A stretch of DNA of 64,000 nt from Mesorhizobium muleiense (GCF_900099905.1 NZ_FNEE01000025.1:1-64000); one strand, 5' to 3'; positions 55,412 to 64,000 are shown, counted from the stretch's first letter. The notes: generated by a model not told the origin, from the letters alone. A program made the numbers and translations.

Positions 55412-55427
55412 TGTCCAGCGTCGGACA
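55412..55427. promoter_or_regulatory. NifA upstream activator site of the P450-nifQ operon
   Basis: TGT-CCAGCGTCGG-ACA fits TGT-N10-ACA exactly, about 85 bases upstream of the -24 element. Confidence 0.85.
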
Positions 55428-56703
55428 CAGAATGTAGAAAGCTAGACACCGACTTGGAGCAACTCAATTGGTGGGATCGCTAGCCGATCATGTGCCCGGG
55501 GAGCATCCAGTTCGAAAGGTTGCGCTAAGCGGTTTGGTGACTTGGCCGAGGTCACCCAGGTGGAAATGACCAACACTTGTTCGTGAGCCTAGTGGCGCTC
55601 CCCTCGATGATGTCTGGCGGGGTGGTTAGCCGCCTCCGTGGGACAAGGTCAGTCTACAAGAATGGGCTATAGCCTCTCCTCGCCTGCCTCATTGGCCCTC
55701 CTTCAGAGCCGGCCACACGAGCTTTCGTCTTTCAGCACGGCGTTTTCTCGCCAGCTACCAGAGCCACACCGATGCCGTTAATGAGCGTCCAGTCGAGGGG
55801 TTGTGTGGCCCTGTCCATCTTGCCCAGCACCTTGGCTTCGCATTTGCCGGTGCGGCGGAAAGCCTTCAAGACGCAGTTCTTGACCTTCTCCAGATCAGCC
55901 TCGGACGGATATCGGCAAGGGTTCAGCTCGTCCTTTTGAACTTGCGCATCTTCGTGTTGGCGAACCCCAGGCCGCCCGACATATTTGCGGCCTATCCGGC
56001 ACCTCAACTTCGAACAACCTTGCGGCAAGCTCTTGGGATAGCCCACGCTCGTGCCTCCACCACCCGCTCAGCAGAGCCAGATTTGTCGTTGATGGCACGG
56101 TACTTGCGCAGTCATTCGCAGACGCGTCACGGACCGAGAGTGTCGTCCCATGAATTCAATCACCAAAAAGGCCGCCCGACGTTGCTGGGACCGCCTGCAA
56201 TTACCTTATCCCAGAATTGGGAGCAACGGCTTCAAAAGGGATAACTCATCACCTCAATTCTGTCGATCGCGCGGCCATCGAACCGCAGCCATCGATCAGA
56301 CTTCCGCCTCGTTGCACTCATTGCGACCGCCTTGGTGCTTGCGACGACCGCTCAATTCTGGCTGCCAGGATAACCGCATATGGCGACGGAACTTCCTGCT
56401 TCAAAGCAATATAGAGATCGTCGATCATCCCCCCATCAAGGCCTCGATCGAGGACACCGCGTTCGGCTTGCTTGGTTCGCAGTGAACAGGCCGCACTTCG
56501 ACGGATGCGATCGATGCGACCGCGCCGAGAACTCTCCCGCATTGTCGACGGTTGTGTCCGTCGGCCCTCCGATGAGGCCTCGGATGCGTGGGCGCCGAGG
56601 CCTCGACTGAGGCCGACTGGCCGCCGCCGGAAGGTCTAGCGGCTTTGATCCCCGGCGATATAGCCACCCCTGCTGCAACAGCTCCTAGCTGGAGAACTCA
56701 TTC
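55428..56703. other. Long gap with one unassigned ORF
   Basis: The minus-strand ORF at 55732-56046 (104 codons) has a protein-like C-terminal half (DELNPCRYPSEADLEKVKNC; GKMDRATQPLDWTLINGIGV), but I do not recognise it. The rest shows nothing I can support. Confidence 0.4.
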
Positions 56704-57936
56704 ATGACCGAATCGGCGACAGATTTAGTGGACGCGGCTCTGTTCGACCGAGATCGGCTTGACCCAGAAAGTCCCTATCAACGGTCTGGCCCCGCATGGG
56801 GTGCGATCATTTCGCTTTCCTTCGGCACCTTCGGGCTTGTGACGGCAGAGTTTCTGCCCGCCAGCGTTCTGACACCGCTCGCGCATGATCTCGGTATCAG
56901 CACGGGCACGGCTGGACAGGCGCTAACAGCGACCGCAATCGTCGCGGCGATCTCGGCACCGACAATGGCCATCGTGACAAAGCGTCTGGACCGCAGGGTC
57001 GTCATCTGGGCGATGACGCTGCTGCTGATCCTGTCGAACGTTCTGGCGGAGGTTGCGGGGTCGCTGCCGGTGTTGCTGGCGGCACGCGTCGTCCTCGGCA
57101 TATCGCTCGGTGGTTTTTGGTCAATTTCGGCAGCGTTGGCAATGCGGCTGGTTCCAAGTCACCTCATGCCGCGCGCCATGTCGATCATCCTCACCGGCGT
57201 TTCTGTCGCCTCCGTCTGCGCGGCTCCAATCGGCGCTTATGTCGGTGACATTTGGGGATGGCGAGCCTCGTTCAAGGTCGCCGCAATCGTGAGTGCCGTT
57301 GCGCTGCTCGTGCAACTCGTAACCATTCCGCCACTGCCTCCGATCGAAGTGCGCAGATTCCGCAGTCCGCTGGATGTCGCGAAGAATCCGACGATGAAGG
57401 TTGCGGTCCTAGTCGTGCTATTGGTCGCTTCCGGCCATTTTGCCAGCTTCGCCTACATCCGCGACTTTCTCGAGAGCGTTCCTCCGCTCGACAAGAAGTC
57501 GATCCCGCTCGTGTTCCTTGCTTCTGGCACGGCCGGCGTCTTCGGCAATTTAGCGGGCGCATTCCTCACCAAACACAGTCTCAAGGCAGTCGCGGCCCTG
57601 CCGCCCCTGCTCATTGCCGTAGCCGCTGTCTCGCTCCTGACTATGGGAGCATCGGCCTTGACCTCGGCAATTGCAGTTGCCGTATGGGGCTTTGCTTTTG
57701 GCGCGGTCCCGGTCGGATTGCAGACCTGGATGGTGCTGCGCGCCGCTCCGAAACAGGCCGAGAGCGCTGGTGTACTGATGGTCATAGCCTTCCAAGTGGC
57801 GATCGCAGCCGGCACAACTTTCGGTGGCCTATTGGTGGATCACACGGGCATTGCCAGTGTCTTTCTCTACAGCGCGGTTGCCACGTTCCTCGCTGTCTTG
57901 ACAGTATTTCTGCTCGGCCCGAACCGCAACAGCTGA
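56704..57936 (+). CDS. MFS exporter, DHA1 (drug/nucleoside efflux) type
   Basis: 410 residues with twelve predicted membrane helices (GAIISLSFGTFGLVTAEFLP; LLAARVVLGISLGGFWSISA). The motif-A region between helices 2 and 3 is MAIVTKRLDRRVVIW. The pattern AEFLP in helix 1 and G-FWS in helix 5 fits the NepI/YdhP-like sugar or nucleoside exporters. The start follows GGAGAAC. It is separate from the P450 operon and on the other strand. The substrate is not deducible. Confidence 0.85.
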   Translation: MTESATDLVDAALFDRDRLDPESPYQRSGPAWGAIISLSFGTFGLVTAEFLPASVLTPLAHDLGISTGTAGQALTATAIVAAISAPTMAIVTKRLDRRVVIWAMTLLLILSNVLAEVAGSLPVLLAARVVLGISLGGFWSISAALAMRLVPSHLMPRAMSIILTGVSVASVCAAPIGAYVGDIWGWRASFKVAAIVSAVALLVQLVTIPPLPPIEVRRFRSPLDVAKNPTMKVAVLVVLLVASGHFASFAYIRDFLESVPPLDKKSIPLVFLASGTAGVFGNLAGAFLTKHSLKAVAALPPLLIAVAAVSLLTMGASALTSAIAVAVWGFAFGAVPVGLQTWMVLRAAPKQAESAGVLMVIAFQVAIAAGTTFGGLLVDHTGIASVFLYSAVATFLAVLTVFLLGPNRNS

Positions 57937-58182
57937 CCGCCTGGTGGGGAGTGACGACGGTCGGTGGCGTTAACGCTATTGTCACCTCTGAGCTCGGCCA
58001 AAGGCCGCGGCTTCGTCGTAACCATGCCTTCGATGGGGCAGCGCCAAATTGCTACCTGCTCATCGCGTTATGACAATACAGCGCGCTTATTGCGTCATCG
58101 TGTTCCCGATCTCGGCTTCAATGCCCGGCTACTCGCTGCGGAGGCAGATGGGCGCCGGCGTCCCACCGACAACGATCGGTCT

Positions 58183-58210
58183 TTCTCATGTAGCTGTTCT
58201 CATGTAGCTG
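58183..58210. repeat. 14-bp tandem duplication at the hmuS 3' end
   Basis: The unit TTCTCATGTAGCTG occurs twice without a gap. Because 14 is not a multiple of three it shifts the frame of the last hmuS codons and supplies the present stop. Confidence 0.7.
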
Positions 58211-59244
58211 TCGGGGAAACGCGGCAGGTTTTCCGCCAGAACCCGCCAGTCGTCGCGCTCGCGTTCGCCTTCCTTGCGCGCACCGAACAACTGGATGATC
58301 ATCTTGCCGTCGGACCCATATGCTTCGAGCGAGGTGACGTGACTGTCATTGGTCGGCTTGCGCACGGCCCAAACCTCACGGATTTGGTGGCTCCTGAGAT
58401 GCAGCCGGAAGGTTTCGTCCAGCACATAGATGCACGGCCCGATCTGCTTGACCGACTTGATTAAGCCGGAATGGGTCTGGATAGAGCCTCGGTTGCCGAC
58501 GAAGCACATGATCGGCAATTCGTCTTCGGCCGCACGCTGGAGCACGGCGCCAACTGCAGCATTGTCGAGCAGCCAAGCGTAATCCTGGCCTACCATGCGC
58601 AAAGCCTGGCAGCGGCTGAGCTTGAGCGTCTTCAGAAGGTTGACGTCAGTCAGCCGGCTCCAGTGCTCGCGTAGGTCGTCCACCGTGCCGGCCCGGTCCG
58701 CAGTCCTCGCGCCCAGGTCGGCTACTCTCGCCTTAAGCGACATGGTCGGCTCCTGGTTGGCGGATACGAGCTCGGCCACCAGCTTTCGATAGGCATGAAG
58801 GTTGGAGACCGGCCTGAGATGCACCTTATGCACTGCTGCGCCGGCGGCGTCGAAGAATTGCAAACTGCGCTGGATTCCGCCGCGATGGCGCCTTTCAACA
58901 GCGAAACCATACCTCCAAGCCTGCGGGAAGACGCGAAGGTCGAATTCGTCACCAAGGACCATGGCGTGATTGTTGCCGGTTATCACTTTGTTGAAGACGC
59001 CAATCTTTTCGTGCACGGCACCTTGATTGCGGGTCAGCGCCGTCACTTCGCCCACGAATTCGAGGCCCGTCAGCAGGTGATTGACGCGCGGGTCGATGCG
59101 TGCCGCGCCGAAACCGCAATGGGCCGCGACCAGTTCCGCTTCCGAAATGCCCAATTGGGCGGCGAAATCACGCGCGGGAATGCTCGGACAGACTTCCCAC
59201 GCACGCCGGATTTCGTTGGGCGACCGCTTCTTGCGCTGATCCAT
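58186..59244 (-). CDS. hmuS: Hemin-degrading factor (HmuS/ChuS)
   Basis: 352 residues with the two repeated HmuS halves. The first is FVGEVTALTRNQGAVHEKIG to about 150, and the second is WSRLTDVNLLKTLKLSRCQA to the end. Motifs include QIREVWAVRKPT and VHLRPVSNLHAYRKL with the heme-side His. It handles or degrades heme taken up by HmuTUV. No hmuR or hmuTUV gene is next to it, so it is an orphan here. The C-terminus has been altered by a 14-base tandem duplication. Confidence 0.9.
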   Translation of the reverse strand: MDQRKKRSPNEIRRAWEVCPSIPARDFAAQLGISEAELVAAHCGFGAARIDPRVNHLLTGLEFVGEVTALTRNQGAVHEKIGVFNKVITGNNHAMVLGDEFDLRVFPQAWRYGFAVERRHRGGIQRSLQFFDAAGAAVHKVHLRPVSNLHAYRKLVAELVSANQEPTMSLKARVADLGARTADRAGTVDDLREHWSRLTDVNLLKTLKLSRCQALRMVGQDYAWLLDNAAVGAVLQRAAEDELPIMCFVGNRGSIQTHSGLIKSVKQIGPCIYVLDETFRLHLRSHQIREVWAVRKPTNDSHVTSLEAYGSDGKMIIQLFGARKEGERERDDWRVLAENLPRFPDSYMRTAT

Positions 59245-59697
59245 GTTTTTAACCCCGCCCCGTTCTTCTTTTGACGATCGGTCGAAAAAAGGGCCTCAGG
59301 GGTGTGCACGGCGGACGCGATTGATCGTCAGGCACACGCCAGTCGAATCCTGTCTCCGGGCGGTCAGCGGCCAATCGCCGGTAGAGAGCGATTGTTGGGT
59401 GGTCGGCGCCAATCGGCCGATCGAGCATTCGGGTTCCACCGGCGGTGCTGCTTTCCCACACAAGGCGGGTCTGAGGGAGGAGCGACATATTGCTTCCTTC
59501 GTTCTTCGATTGCGAGGGCAACCCAAAGGTGAATCGGCCGGCAATTTTGCCGCCGCAACGAAGGCTCTCAAAAGTCGTGCCAGTTGCTCCGCGGCAAGCT
59601 CTGAACATCTTTGGCTCTGTTCATTGCTTTACGCGTGAGTGCATCGCGAACTCAGGCGCCCCTCCTGTGACGCGGACGCGACAAACCCGACAGTAAG
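59245..59697. other. Gap between hmuS and the nifS operon
   Basis: No recognised gene. Overlapping ORFs on both strands are not convincing. Confidence 0.4.
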
Positions 59698-59713
59698 TGT
59701 CGGTTGTCGGACG
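59698..59713. promoter_or_regulatory. NifA-site-like element of the iscA-nifS-fixA operon
   Basis: TGT-CGGTTGTCGG-ACG differs from TGT-N10-ACA only in the last base. It lies about 65 bases upstream of the -24 element. Confidence 0.55.
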
Positions 59714-59777
59714 TCTCCCCAGCAATCGAGCATAGAGACGTCGGGATGTCCTACCGTTTTTACACACGTCTTCCCTT

Positions 59778-59792
59778 TGGCACGGTTCATGC
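59778..59792 (+). promoter_or_regulatory. Sigma-54 promoter of the iscA-nifS-fixA operon
   Basis: TGGCAC-GGTTC-ATGC keeps the full -24 element and the -12 GC at ten bases. The transcript would start near 59804. Confidence 0.8.
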
Positions 59793-59836
59793 GAGATGAT
59801 CCGCGAAAACGTCACGGACCGAGGAGAAATCGAGCC

Positions 59837-60157
59837 ATGATTACGCTCACCGACAACGCTGTTGCCGCCATCAAGGCCGCTCTTTACCGCGCCAGCGAGC
59901 CGGCGGAAGGATTTCGCATCATGGTCCATGCCGGCGGCTGCGCCGGCTTCCAATACTCAATGGGCCTGGAGAGCGTCTCACATGAGGGCGATACGATCAT
60001 CGAGCGAGATGGGCTCAAGGTGTTCATGGATAGAGGCTCCCAACCCCATGCCGCCGGCATGACCGTCGACTTCGTCACAGGGCTCGAAACATCCGGCTTT
60101 GTTTTCGATAACCCCAATGCGCAGGAGAAGTGCAGCTGCGGCAAGTCCTGCAAATGA
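59837..60157 (+). CDS. HesB/IscA-type iron-sulfur cluster carrier (Nif-linked)
   Basis: 106 residues. The three IscA cysteines are present: one in MVHAGGCAGFQYSMG (near 35) and two in QEKCSCGKSC near the C-terminus. VDFVTGLETSGFVFDNPNA is the family signature. The start follows GAGGAGAAA. It would accept or store iron-sulfur clusters made by NifS for nitrogenase proteins. It is first in the operon. Confidence 0.92.
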   Translation: MITLTDNAVAAIKAALYRASEPAEGFRIMVHAGGCAGFQYSMGLESVSHEGDTIIERDGLKVFMDRGSQPHAAGMTVDFVTGLETSGFVFDNPNAQEKCSCGKSCK

Positions 60158-60174
60158 TTGCAGGGGAACAGGCT

Positions 60175-60300
60175 ATGTTCGACTATAGCGACGCCAAGGA
60201 ATACTGCGTCAAACCGGTAACCCCCGGCGCTCTGGAACCAGCCGACACGCACTGTCGGCCCGGAACAATTGCGTTCGGTGATGTGCCAAATCGCGATCAT
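60175..60300 (+). pseudogene. nifU N-terminal remnant
   Basis: An ATG behind AGGGGAA starts MFDYSDAKEYCVKPVTPGAL, then EPADTHCRPGTIAFGDVPN. This follows the NifU/IscU N-terminus (Y-x-VKEHF-NP-N-G-LE; G-G-CGD), but the ligand cysteines are lost and the scaffold does not continue. The frame stays open to 60492 with no NifU-like sequence. Confidence 0.65.
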
Positions 60301-60504
60301 CGATCGTTGCCGTGGGCAAGCAAACAACATTGCCCGAAACAGCTGAATTCCCGGCGGATGCCGCCACCAAATGGCAATGTCGGCAGCGACCGGTCAGCCA
60401 AGCCATCGCTCGCCCGGCCGCCCACCTCACCAGATACGATATGCGCCAGAGGTTCAATGGCCCGCCTACCCTTGAATCATTTCAGCAGTTGAAGGATCAC
60501 TCCC

Positions 60505-61719
60505 ATGAGACCTGTCTATCTCGACAACAACGCAACGACGCGGGTTGATCCTGCAGTCCTTGGAGCGATGTTGCCTTTCTTTACGGAGCAATTTGGCAAT
60601 CCTTCGTCCATGCACGCCTATGGCGCATCGGTTGCTGAAGCCGTGAGAAAGGCGAGGCGGCAGTTGCAAGCCCTCATCGGCGCGGGATTCGAGGACGAGA
60701 TCATCTTCACCTCGGGCGGGACTGAAAGCGACAGTACAGCCATCCTTTCGGCGCTCGAGGTAATGCCCGGTCGAACGGAAATAGTGACTTCCGCGGTTGA
60801 ACATCCGGCCGTTCTGAAGTTGTGCGCGCACCTTGAAAAGACGCGCGGCGTCAAGGTGCACATTATCCCAGTCGATCACCACGGCCGGCTCGACCTGGAC
60901 GCCTACAGAACCGCCCTCACCCCACAAGTGGCAATCGTCTCGATAATGTGGGCGAACAGTGAGACCGGTACGATCTTTCCCGTGGTTGAGCTTGCCGACC
61001 TAGCCAGGGAAGTCGGCGCGCTTTTCCACACTGATGCAGTGCAGGCGGTCGGAAGGTTTCCGATTGAGCTGAAATCGACCGCGATCGACATGCTGTCGCT
61101 CTCCGCCCACAAGCTGCATGGTCCAAAGGGGATAGGCGCGCTTTATGTAAGACGTGGCGTGCGCTTCTCCTCCCTGATCAAGGGTGGCCACCAAGAGCGC
61201 GACCGGCGTGCAGGCACTGAAAACACACCCGGCATAGTCGGACTGGGCATGGCGGCCGAACTCGCCTTGAAATTCATGGACGAGACAACACGAATAAAAT
61301 GGTTGCGCGACCGCCTTGAGAACGGGATCATCCAGCGCATCCCAAACGCATCCATCAACGGCGATCCGCAGGAGCGATTGCCAAACACTGCAAACATTGG
61401 ATTCGAAGGTATCGAAGGCGATGCAATCCCAATTGTCCTCAGCCGGCTGGGAATCGCCTGTTCCGCCGGGTCCGCCTGTGCCTCTGGCTCAATGGAACCG
61501 AGCCATGTTCTGATCGCTATGAACGCGGCATGTGGGGCAGTCCGCTTCTCCTTGTCGCGTGACAACGGCGAAGATGACGTAGACCGCGTGCTTGAGGTCC
61601 TGCCTGCGATCATCGAGAAACTACGTGCCGTTCCCAGTGCTGGACTGTGCGGGCGAGGTGCAGAACACCTTCATTCCGGCCCGGGCCCGAGCGGCACAAT
61701 AGCCGACGCCCACTCATGA
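60505..61719 (+). CDS. nifS: Nif-specific cysteine desulfurase
   Basis: 404 residues, PLP enzyme. The N-terminal YLDNNATTRVDPAVL, the PLP lysine in LSAHKLHGPKGIGAL (near 202) and the catalytic Cys in CSAGSACASGSMEPSHVL (near 326) are intact. It releases sulfur from cysteine for cluster assembly. The C-terminal ~25 residues (GRGAEHLHSGPGPSG) extend beyond the usual end. Its stop overlaps the start of the nifV remnant (ATGA). Confidence 0.97.
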   Translation: MRPVYLDNNATTRVDPAVLGAMLPFFTEQFGNPSSMHAYGASVAEAVRKARRQLQALIGAGFEDEIIFTSGGTESDSTAILSALEVMPGRTEIVTSAVEHPAVLKLCAHLEKTRGVKVHIIPVDHHGRLDLDAYRTALTPQVAIVSIMWANSETGTIFPVVELADLAREVGALFHTDAVQAVGRFPIELKSTAIDMLSLSAHKLHGPKGIGALYVRRGVRFSSLIKGGHQERDRRAGTENTPGIVGLGMAAELALKFMDETTRIKWLRDRLENGIIQRIPNASINGDPQERLPNTANIGFEGIEGDAIPIVLSRLGIACSAGSACASGSMEPSHVLIAMNAACGAVRFSLSRDNGEDDVDRVLEVLPAIIEKLRAVPSAGLCGRGAEHLHSGPGPSGTIADAHS

Positions 61720-61885
61720 GCCGTGAGGACTTCCTCAACGTGACGACCCTACGCAATGGAGAGCAGGCAACCCGGGGTCGCCTTCACCACTTCAGAAAAG
61801 CTTGAGATCGCCAAGTCTCTTGCCCCAGCCGCCGTGCCAGAGGTCGGCACGCCGTCAGCAATGTCACCAACGCATCGACACCACA
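61716..61885 (+). pseudogene. nifV (homocitrate synthase) N-terminal remnant
   Basis: Starting at the ATG that overlaps the nifS stop, the sequence reads VTTLRNGEQA, then in another frame VAFTTSEKLEIAKSLAPAAV and PEVGTPSAM. In intact NifV the corresponding motifs are DTTLRDGEQ and VAFT-EEKLAIAK-L--AGVPE-EVG-PAM. The frame is broken and the rest of the gene is gone. Confidence 0.82.
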
Positions 61886-61906
61886 ATTTCGCGCCGGGAG
61901 AATACA

Positions 61907-62284
61907 ATGAACTGCTCCGCTGACAGCCGCCCGATTGATCCCACCGATATCCTGGCGCGACTGAAGGGCCTGTCGGCTGCGGAGGACTTCTTCGCCTGCC
62001 TTGGCGTCTCCTACGACCCGAAAGTGATGAATGTCTCGCGGCTCCATATCATGAAGCGCGTGGGCCAATACCTTGCCGAAGAAGATTTCTCCGGTCTGCC
62101 TGACCAGGTAATCGCCGCGCGGGTGCGCGCCAAGCTGGAACGCGCCTACGAAGATTTCGCGACTTCCTCGCCGCTCACGCAACGTGTGTTCAAGGTGCTA
62201 AGGGACCACGATCCAAACATATGTCCCGCACCTGGCCGCGCCTTCGTCCCGCTCGACTCTGCACTGAAGCGGTTCGGAAAGTAA
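61907..62284 (+). CDS. nifW: Nitrogenase-stabilising protein NifW
   Basis: 125 residues, full length (LARLKGLSAAEDFFACLGVS; HIMKRVGQYLAEEDFSGL; HDPNICPAPGRAFVPLDSAL). NifW binds the MoFe protein and helps protect or mature it. The start follows GGGAGAA. It lies between the nifV remnant and fixA. Confidence 0.95.
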   Translation: MNCSADSRPIDPTDILARLKGLSAAEDFFACLGVSYDPKVMNVSRLHIMKRVGQYLAEEDFSGLPDQVIAARVRAKLERAYEDFATSSPLTQRVFKVLRDHDPNICPAPGRAFVPLDSALKRFGK

Positions 62285-62472
62285 TGAGCCCGACACGGCT
62301 GCGACGCGACAATGTCGGGAAGTCGACAAATCCAGTCCTCATGACGCCTCCTCGGACGCAAACGAAGCCACCTTCTGGAATAGAGGCAGGAAGAAGACTT
62401 GGCATGAACGATGCAGGCAATGAGGTGAACCGCCAAGCACGCATCCGGACTGGGAGCTTAGAGAAATCGCCA

Positions 62473-63324
62473 ATGCACATCGTAATCTGCATCAAGCAGG
62501 TGCCGGATTCGGCCCAGATCCGCGTCCACCCGGTGACGAACACGATCATGCGTCAGGGTGTGCCGACCATCATCAATCCTTACGACCTGTTCGCCCTCGA
62601 AGAAGCGCTCAAACTGCGCGACGTTCATGGTGGCGAGGTTACTGTGCTCACAATGGGTCCGCCCATGGCGGAGGACTCGCTGCGAAAGGCGCTCGGTTAC
62701 GGTGCTGACCGAGCAGTTCTCTTGACGGACCGCTATTTTGCCGGATCCGATACGCTGGCGACCTCCTTTGCTCTTTCGCAAGCAATCGCAAAAATTGGGG
62801 AGACTTTCGGCAGGCCAGACATCGTCTTCACCGGCAAGCAGACGATTGACGGCGATACCGCCCAGGTCGGACCAGGCATAGCCAAGCGCCTGAATCTATC
62901 GCAACTTACCTACGTCGCGAAGATTGCCTCCATCGATCTCAAAACGCGCGAGATCGAAGTCGCGCGTCGCGCCGAAGGCGGCACCCAGTTGCTGAAGAGC
63001 AGACTCCCCTGCCTCATTACCATGCTGGAAGACACCAACGAAATCCGCCGGGGCTCGCTCCAGCAGGCTCTTTGCGCGGCGCGCAGCCAAGTCGTGAAGT
63101 GGACTGCAGCCGACGCCGGCATTGACGATCTCACCCGGTGCGGTCTGCGTGGCTCGCCGACAGTCGTCAAGCGTGTTTTCGCCCCCACCGCACGGGCAGA
63201 AAGCGCGGCGCAGATCGACACCGCGGAAAAGGGCTTGCAGGACATCGCCGATGAACTCATCGCCGATATCTTAACCCGCCGGCCGGCGCTGGAACATGAG
63301 TTGGCCTTCAACAGCGGCACGTGA
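62473..63324 (+). CDS. fixA: Electron transfer flavoprotein beta subunit FixA
   Basis: 283 residues, ETF beta family (HIVICIKQVPDSAQIRVHPV; INPYDLFALEEALKLRD; IVFTGKQTIDGDTAQVGPGI). With FixB, FixC and FixX it bifurcates electrons from NADH to supply low-potential reductant for nitrogenase. The ATG at 62473 starts the conserved region; the open frame extends 252 bases upstream but overlaps nifW. Confidence 0.96.
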   Translation: MHIVICIKQVPDSAQIRVHPVTNTIMRQGVPTIINPYDLFALEEALKLRDVHGGEVTVLTMGPPMAEDSLRKALGYGADRAVLLTDRYFAGSDTLATSFALSQAIAKIGETFGRPDIVFTGKQTIDGDTAQVGPGIAKRLNLSQLTYVAKIASIDLKTREIEVARRAEGGTQLLKSRLPCLITMLEDTNEIRRGSLQQALCAARSQVVKWTAADAGIDDLTRCGLRGSPTVVKRVFAPTARAESAAQIDTAEKGLQDIADELIADILTRRPALEHELAFNSGT

Positions 63325-63340
63325 CGGCCAGGAGCAGAAA

Positions 63341-64000
63341 ATGTCGACCGCAAGCCAAGCTACCCCTCGCCTTGCCCCCGGCCGTGCCGGTGTAAAGAAA
63401 GAACTTCCCGACCGTTTCAAAGACTACCGGCACGTGTGGGTCTTCCTCGAGCTCGAACGCGGCAATGTGCATCCTGTATCATTCGAACTGCTGGGTGAAG
63501 GCCGCAAATTAGCCGACAAGCTTGAAGTCCAGCTCGCGGGCGTCGTGCTGGGACCGCCGGGCGAGATGGTCGAGGACGCTGTTGCCGAGGCCTTCGCTTA
63601 CGGGGCGGATCTTGTCTACATCGTCGATGCGCCGCCGCTCGCCGACTACCGCAACGAGCCGTTCGCCAAGGCGCTCACGGATCTGGTCAATACCCATAAA
63701 CCCGAAATCCTCCTTCTCGGCGCGACCACACTGGGCAGGGATCTTGCGGGCTCGGTAGCGACGACCCTGCAGACGGGGCTCACGGCCGACTGCACCGAAC
63801 TTGATGTAGATTCCGACGGTTCACTCGCCGCGACCCGTCCGACTTTTGGTGGCTCGTTGTTGTGTACGATCTATACACTAAATTACCGGCCGCAAATGGC
63901 GACGGTGCGACCAAGGGTCATGCCTATGCCGCAACGGGTGGATAAGCCGGTCGGGCGTGTCATGCGGCACAAGCTGTCGCTCGTTGAGGACGATATCGTC
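63341..64000 (+). CDS. fixB: Electron transfer flavoprotein alpha subunit FixB (5' part, cut by window edge)
   Basis: The first 220 residues are present, open to the end. ETF alpha features are YRHVWVFLELERGNVHPVSF, LAGVVLGPPGEMVED and ILLLGATTLGRDLAGSVATT, followed by LTADCTELDVD. The FAD-binding C-terminus lies outside the window. The start follows AGGAGCAG, 16 bases after fixA. Confidence 0.95.
   Translation, partial: MSTASQATPRLAPGRAGVKKELPDRFKDYRHVWVFLELERGNVHPVSFELLGEGRKLADKLEVQLAGVVLGPPGEMVEDAVAEAFAYGADLVYIVDAPPLADYRNEPFAKALTDLVNTHKPEILLLGATTLGRDLAGSVATTLQTGLTADCTELDVDSDGSLAATRPTFGGSLLCTIYTLNYRPQMATVRPRVMPMPQRVDKPVGRVMRHKLSLVEDDIV

Noticed and set aside
1..64000. CRISPR arrays, rRNA and tRNA genes, phage attachment sites
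   Set aside because: I looked for regularly spaced repeats, tRNA cloverleaf ends and integrase genes by eye and found none. A tool search could still find a tRNA or att fragment.

Overview
The window looks like part of a rhizobial symbiosis island or plasmid, most like Mesorhizobium. The main evidence is a full nifHDKENX operon, nifQ, nifS, nifW, fixAB, a second rpoN paired with a peroxiredoxin gene, and acdS. The DNA between intact genes is crowded with gene scraps, frameshifted genes and transposase fragments, as expected of an island that has been rearranged many times. I saw no rRNA, tRNA, CRISPR array or convincing nod box.

Left part (1-16 kb): two EctB-like class III aminotransferases (one cut by the window edge), a GMC oxidoreductase, two 2-oxoglutarate/Fe(II) oxygenases, scraps of a GDP-mannose dehydratase gene, a frameshifted radical SAM gene, a solo LuxR regulator, an ABC exporter and acdS. 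Second part (16-20 kb): a displaced nif segment (degraded DUF269 copy, DUF683, fdxB, an ExoX-like ORF) behind a TlpA-like thioredoxin protein with its own sigma-54 promoter and NifA site. Third part (20-26 kb): acetoacetate decarboxylase with a broken dehydrogenase, an orotate phosphoribosyltransferase copy and a SidA/IucD-type N-hydroxylase.

Core (26-36 kb, minus strand): nifH-nifD-nifK-nifE-nifN-nifX-DUF269-response regulator-UspA, transcribed from a -24/-12 promoter with an upstream NifA site. From 36.7 to 46.4 kb come a Phd-nucleotidyltransferase fusion with a HEPN-like partner, queCDE, a ruined bacteriocin-type exporter, a trypsin-like protease, a broken Crp/Fnr gene, and a HisC-like/flavin monooxygenase pair.

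Right part (47-64 kb): prxS-rpoN2 (NifA site plus sigma-54 promoter); a convergent, also NifA/sigma-54-type operon P450-[ferredoxin+SnoaL]-double SDR-LLM oxidoreductase-nifQ, in which nifQ carries a frameshift before its metal-binding cysteines; an MFS exporter; hmuS; and a fifth sigma-54 operon, iscA-(nifU remnant)-nifS-(nifV remnant)-nifW-fixA-fixB, which runs off the window.

Five transcription units share the same -24/-12 element, four with a perfect TGT-N10-ACA site and one with a near match. NifA together with RpoN2 would therefore switch on nitrogenase, its cofactor and cluster assembly, electron transfer, a peroxiredoxin, RpoN2 itself and an uncharacterised P450 pathway as one bacteroid programme.
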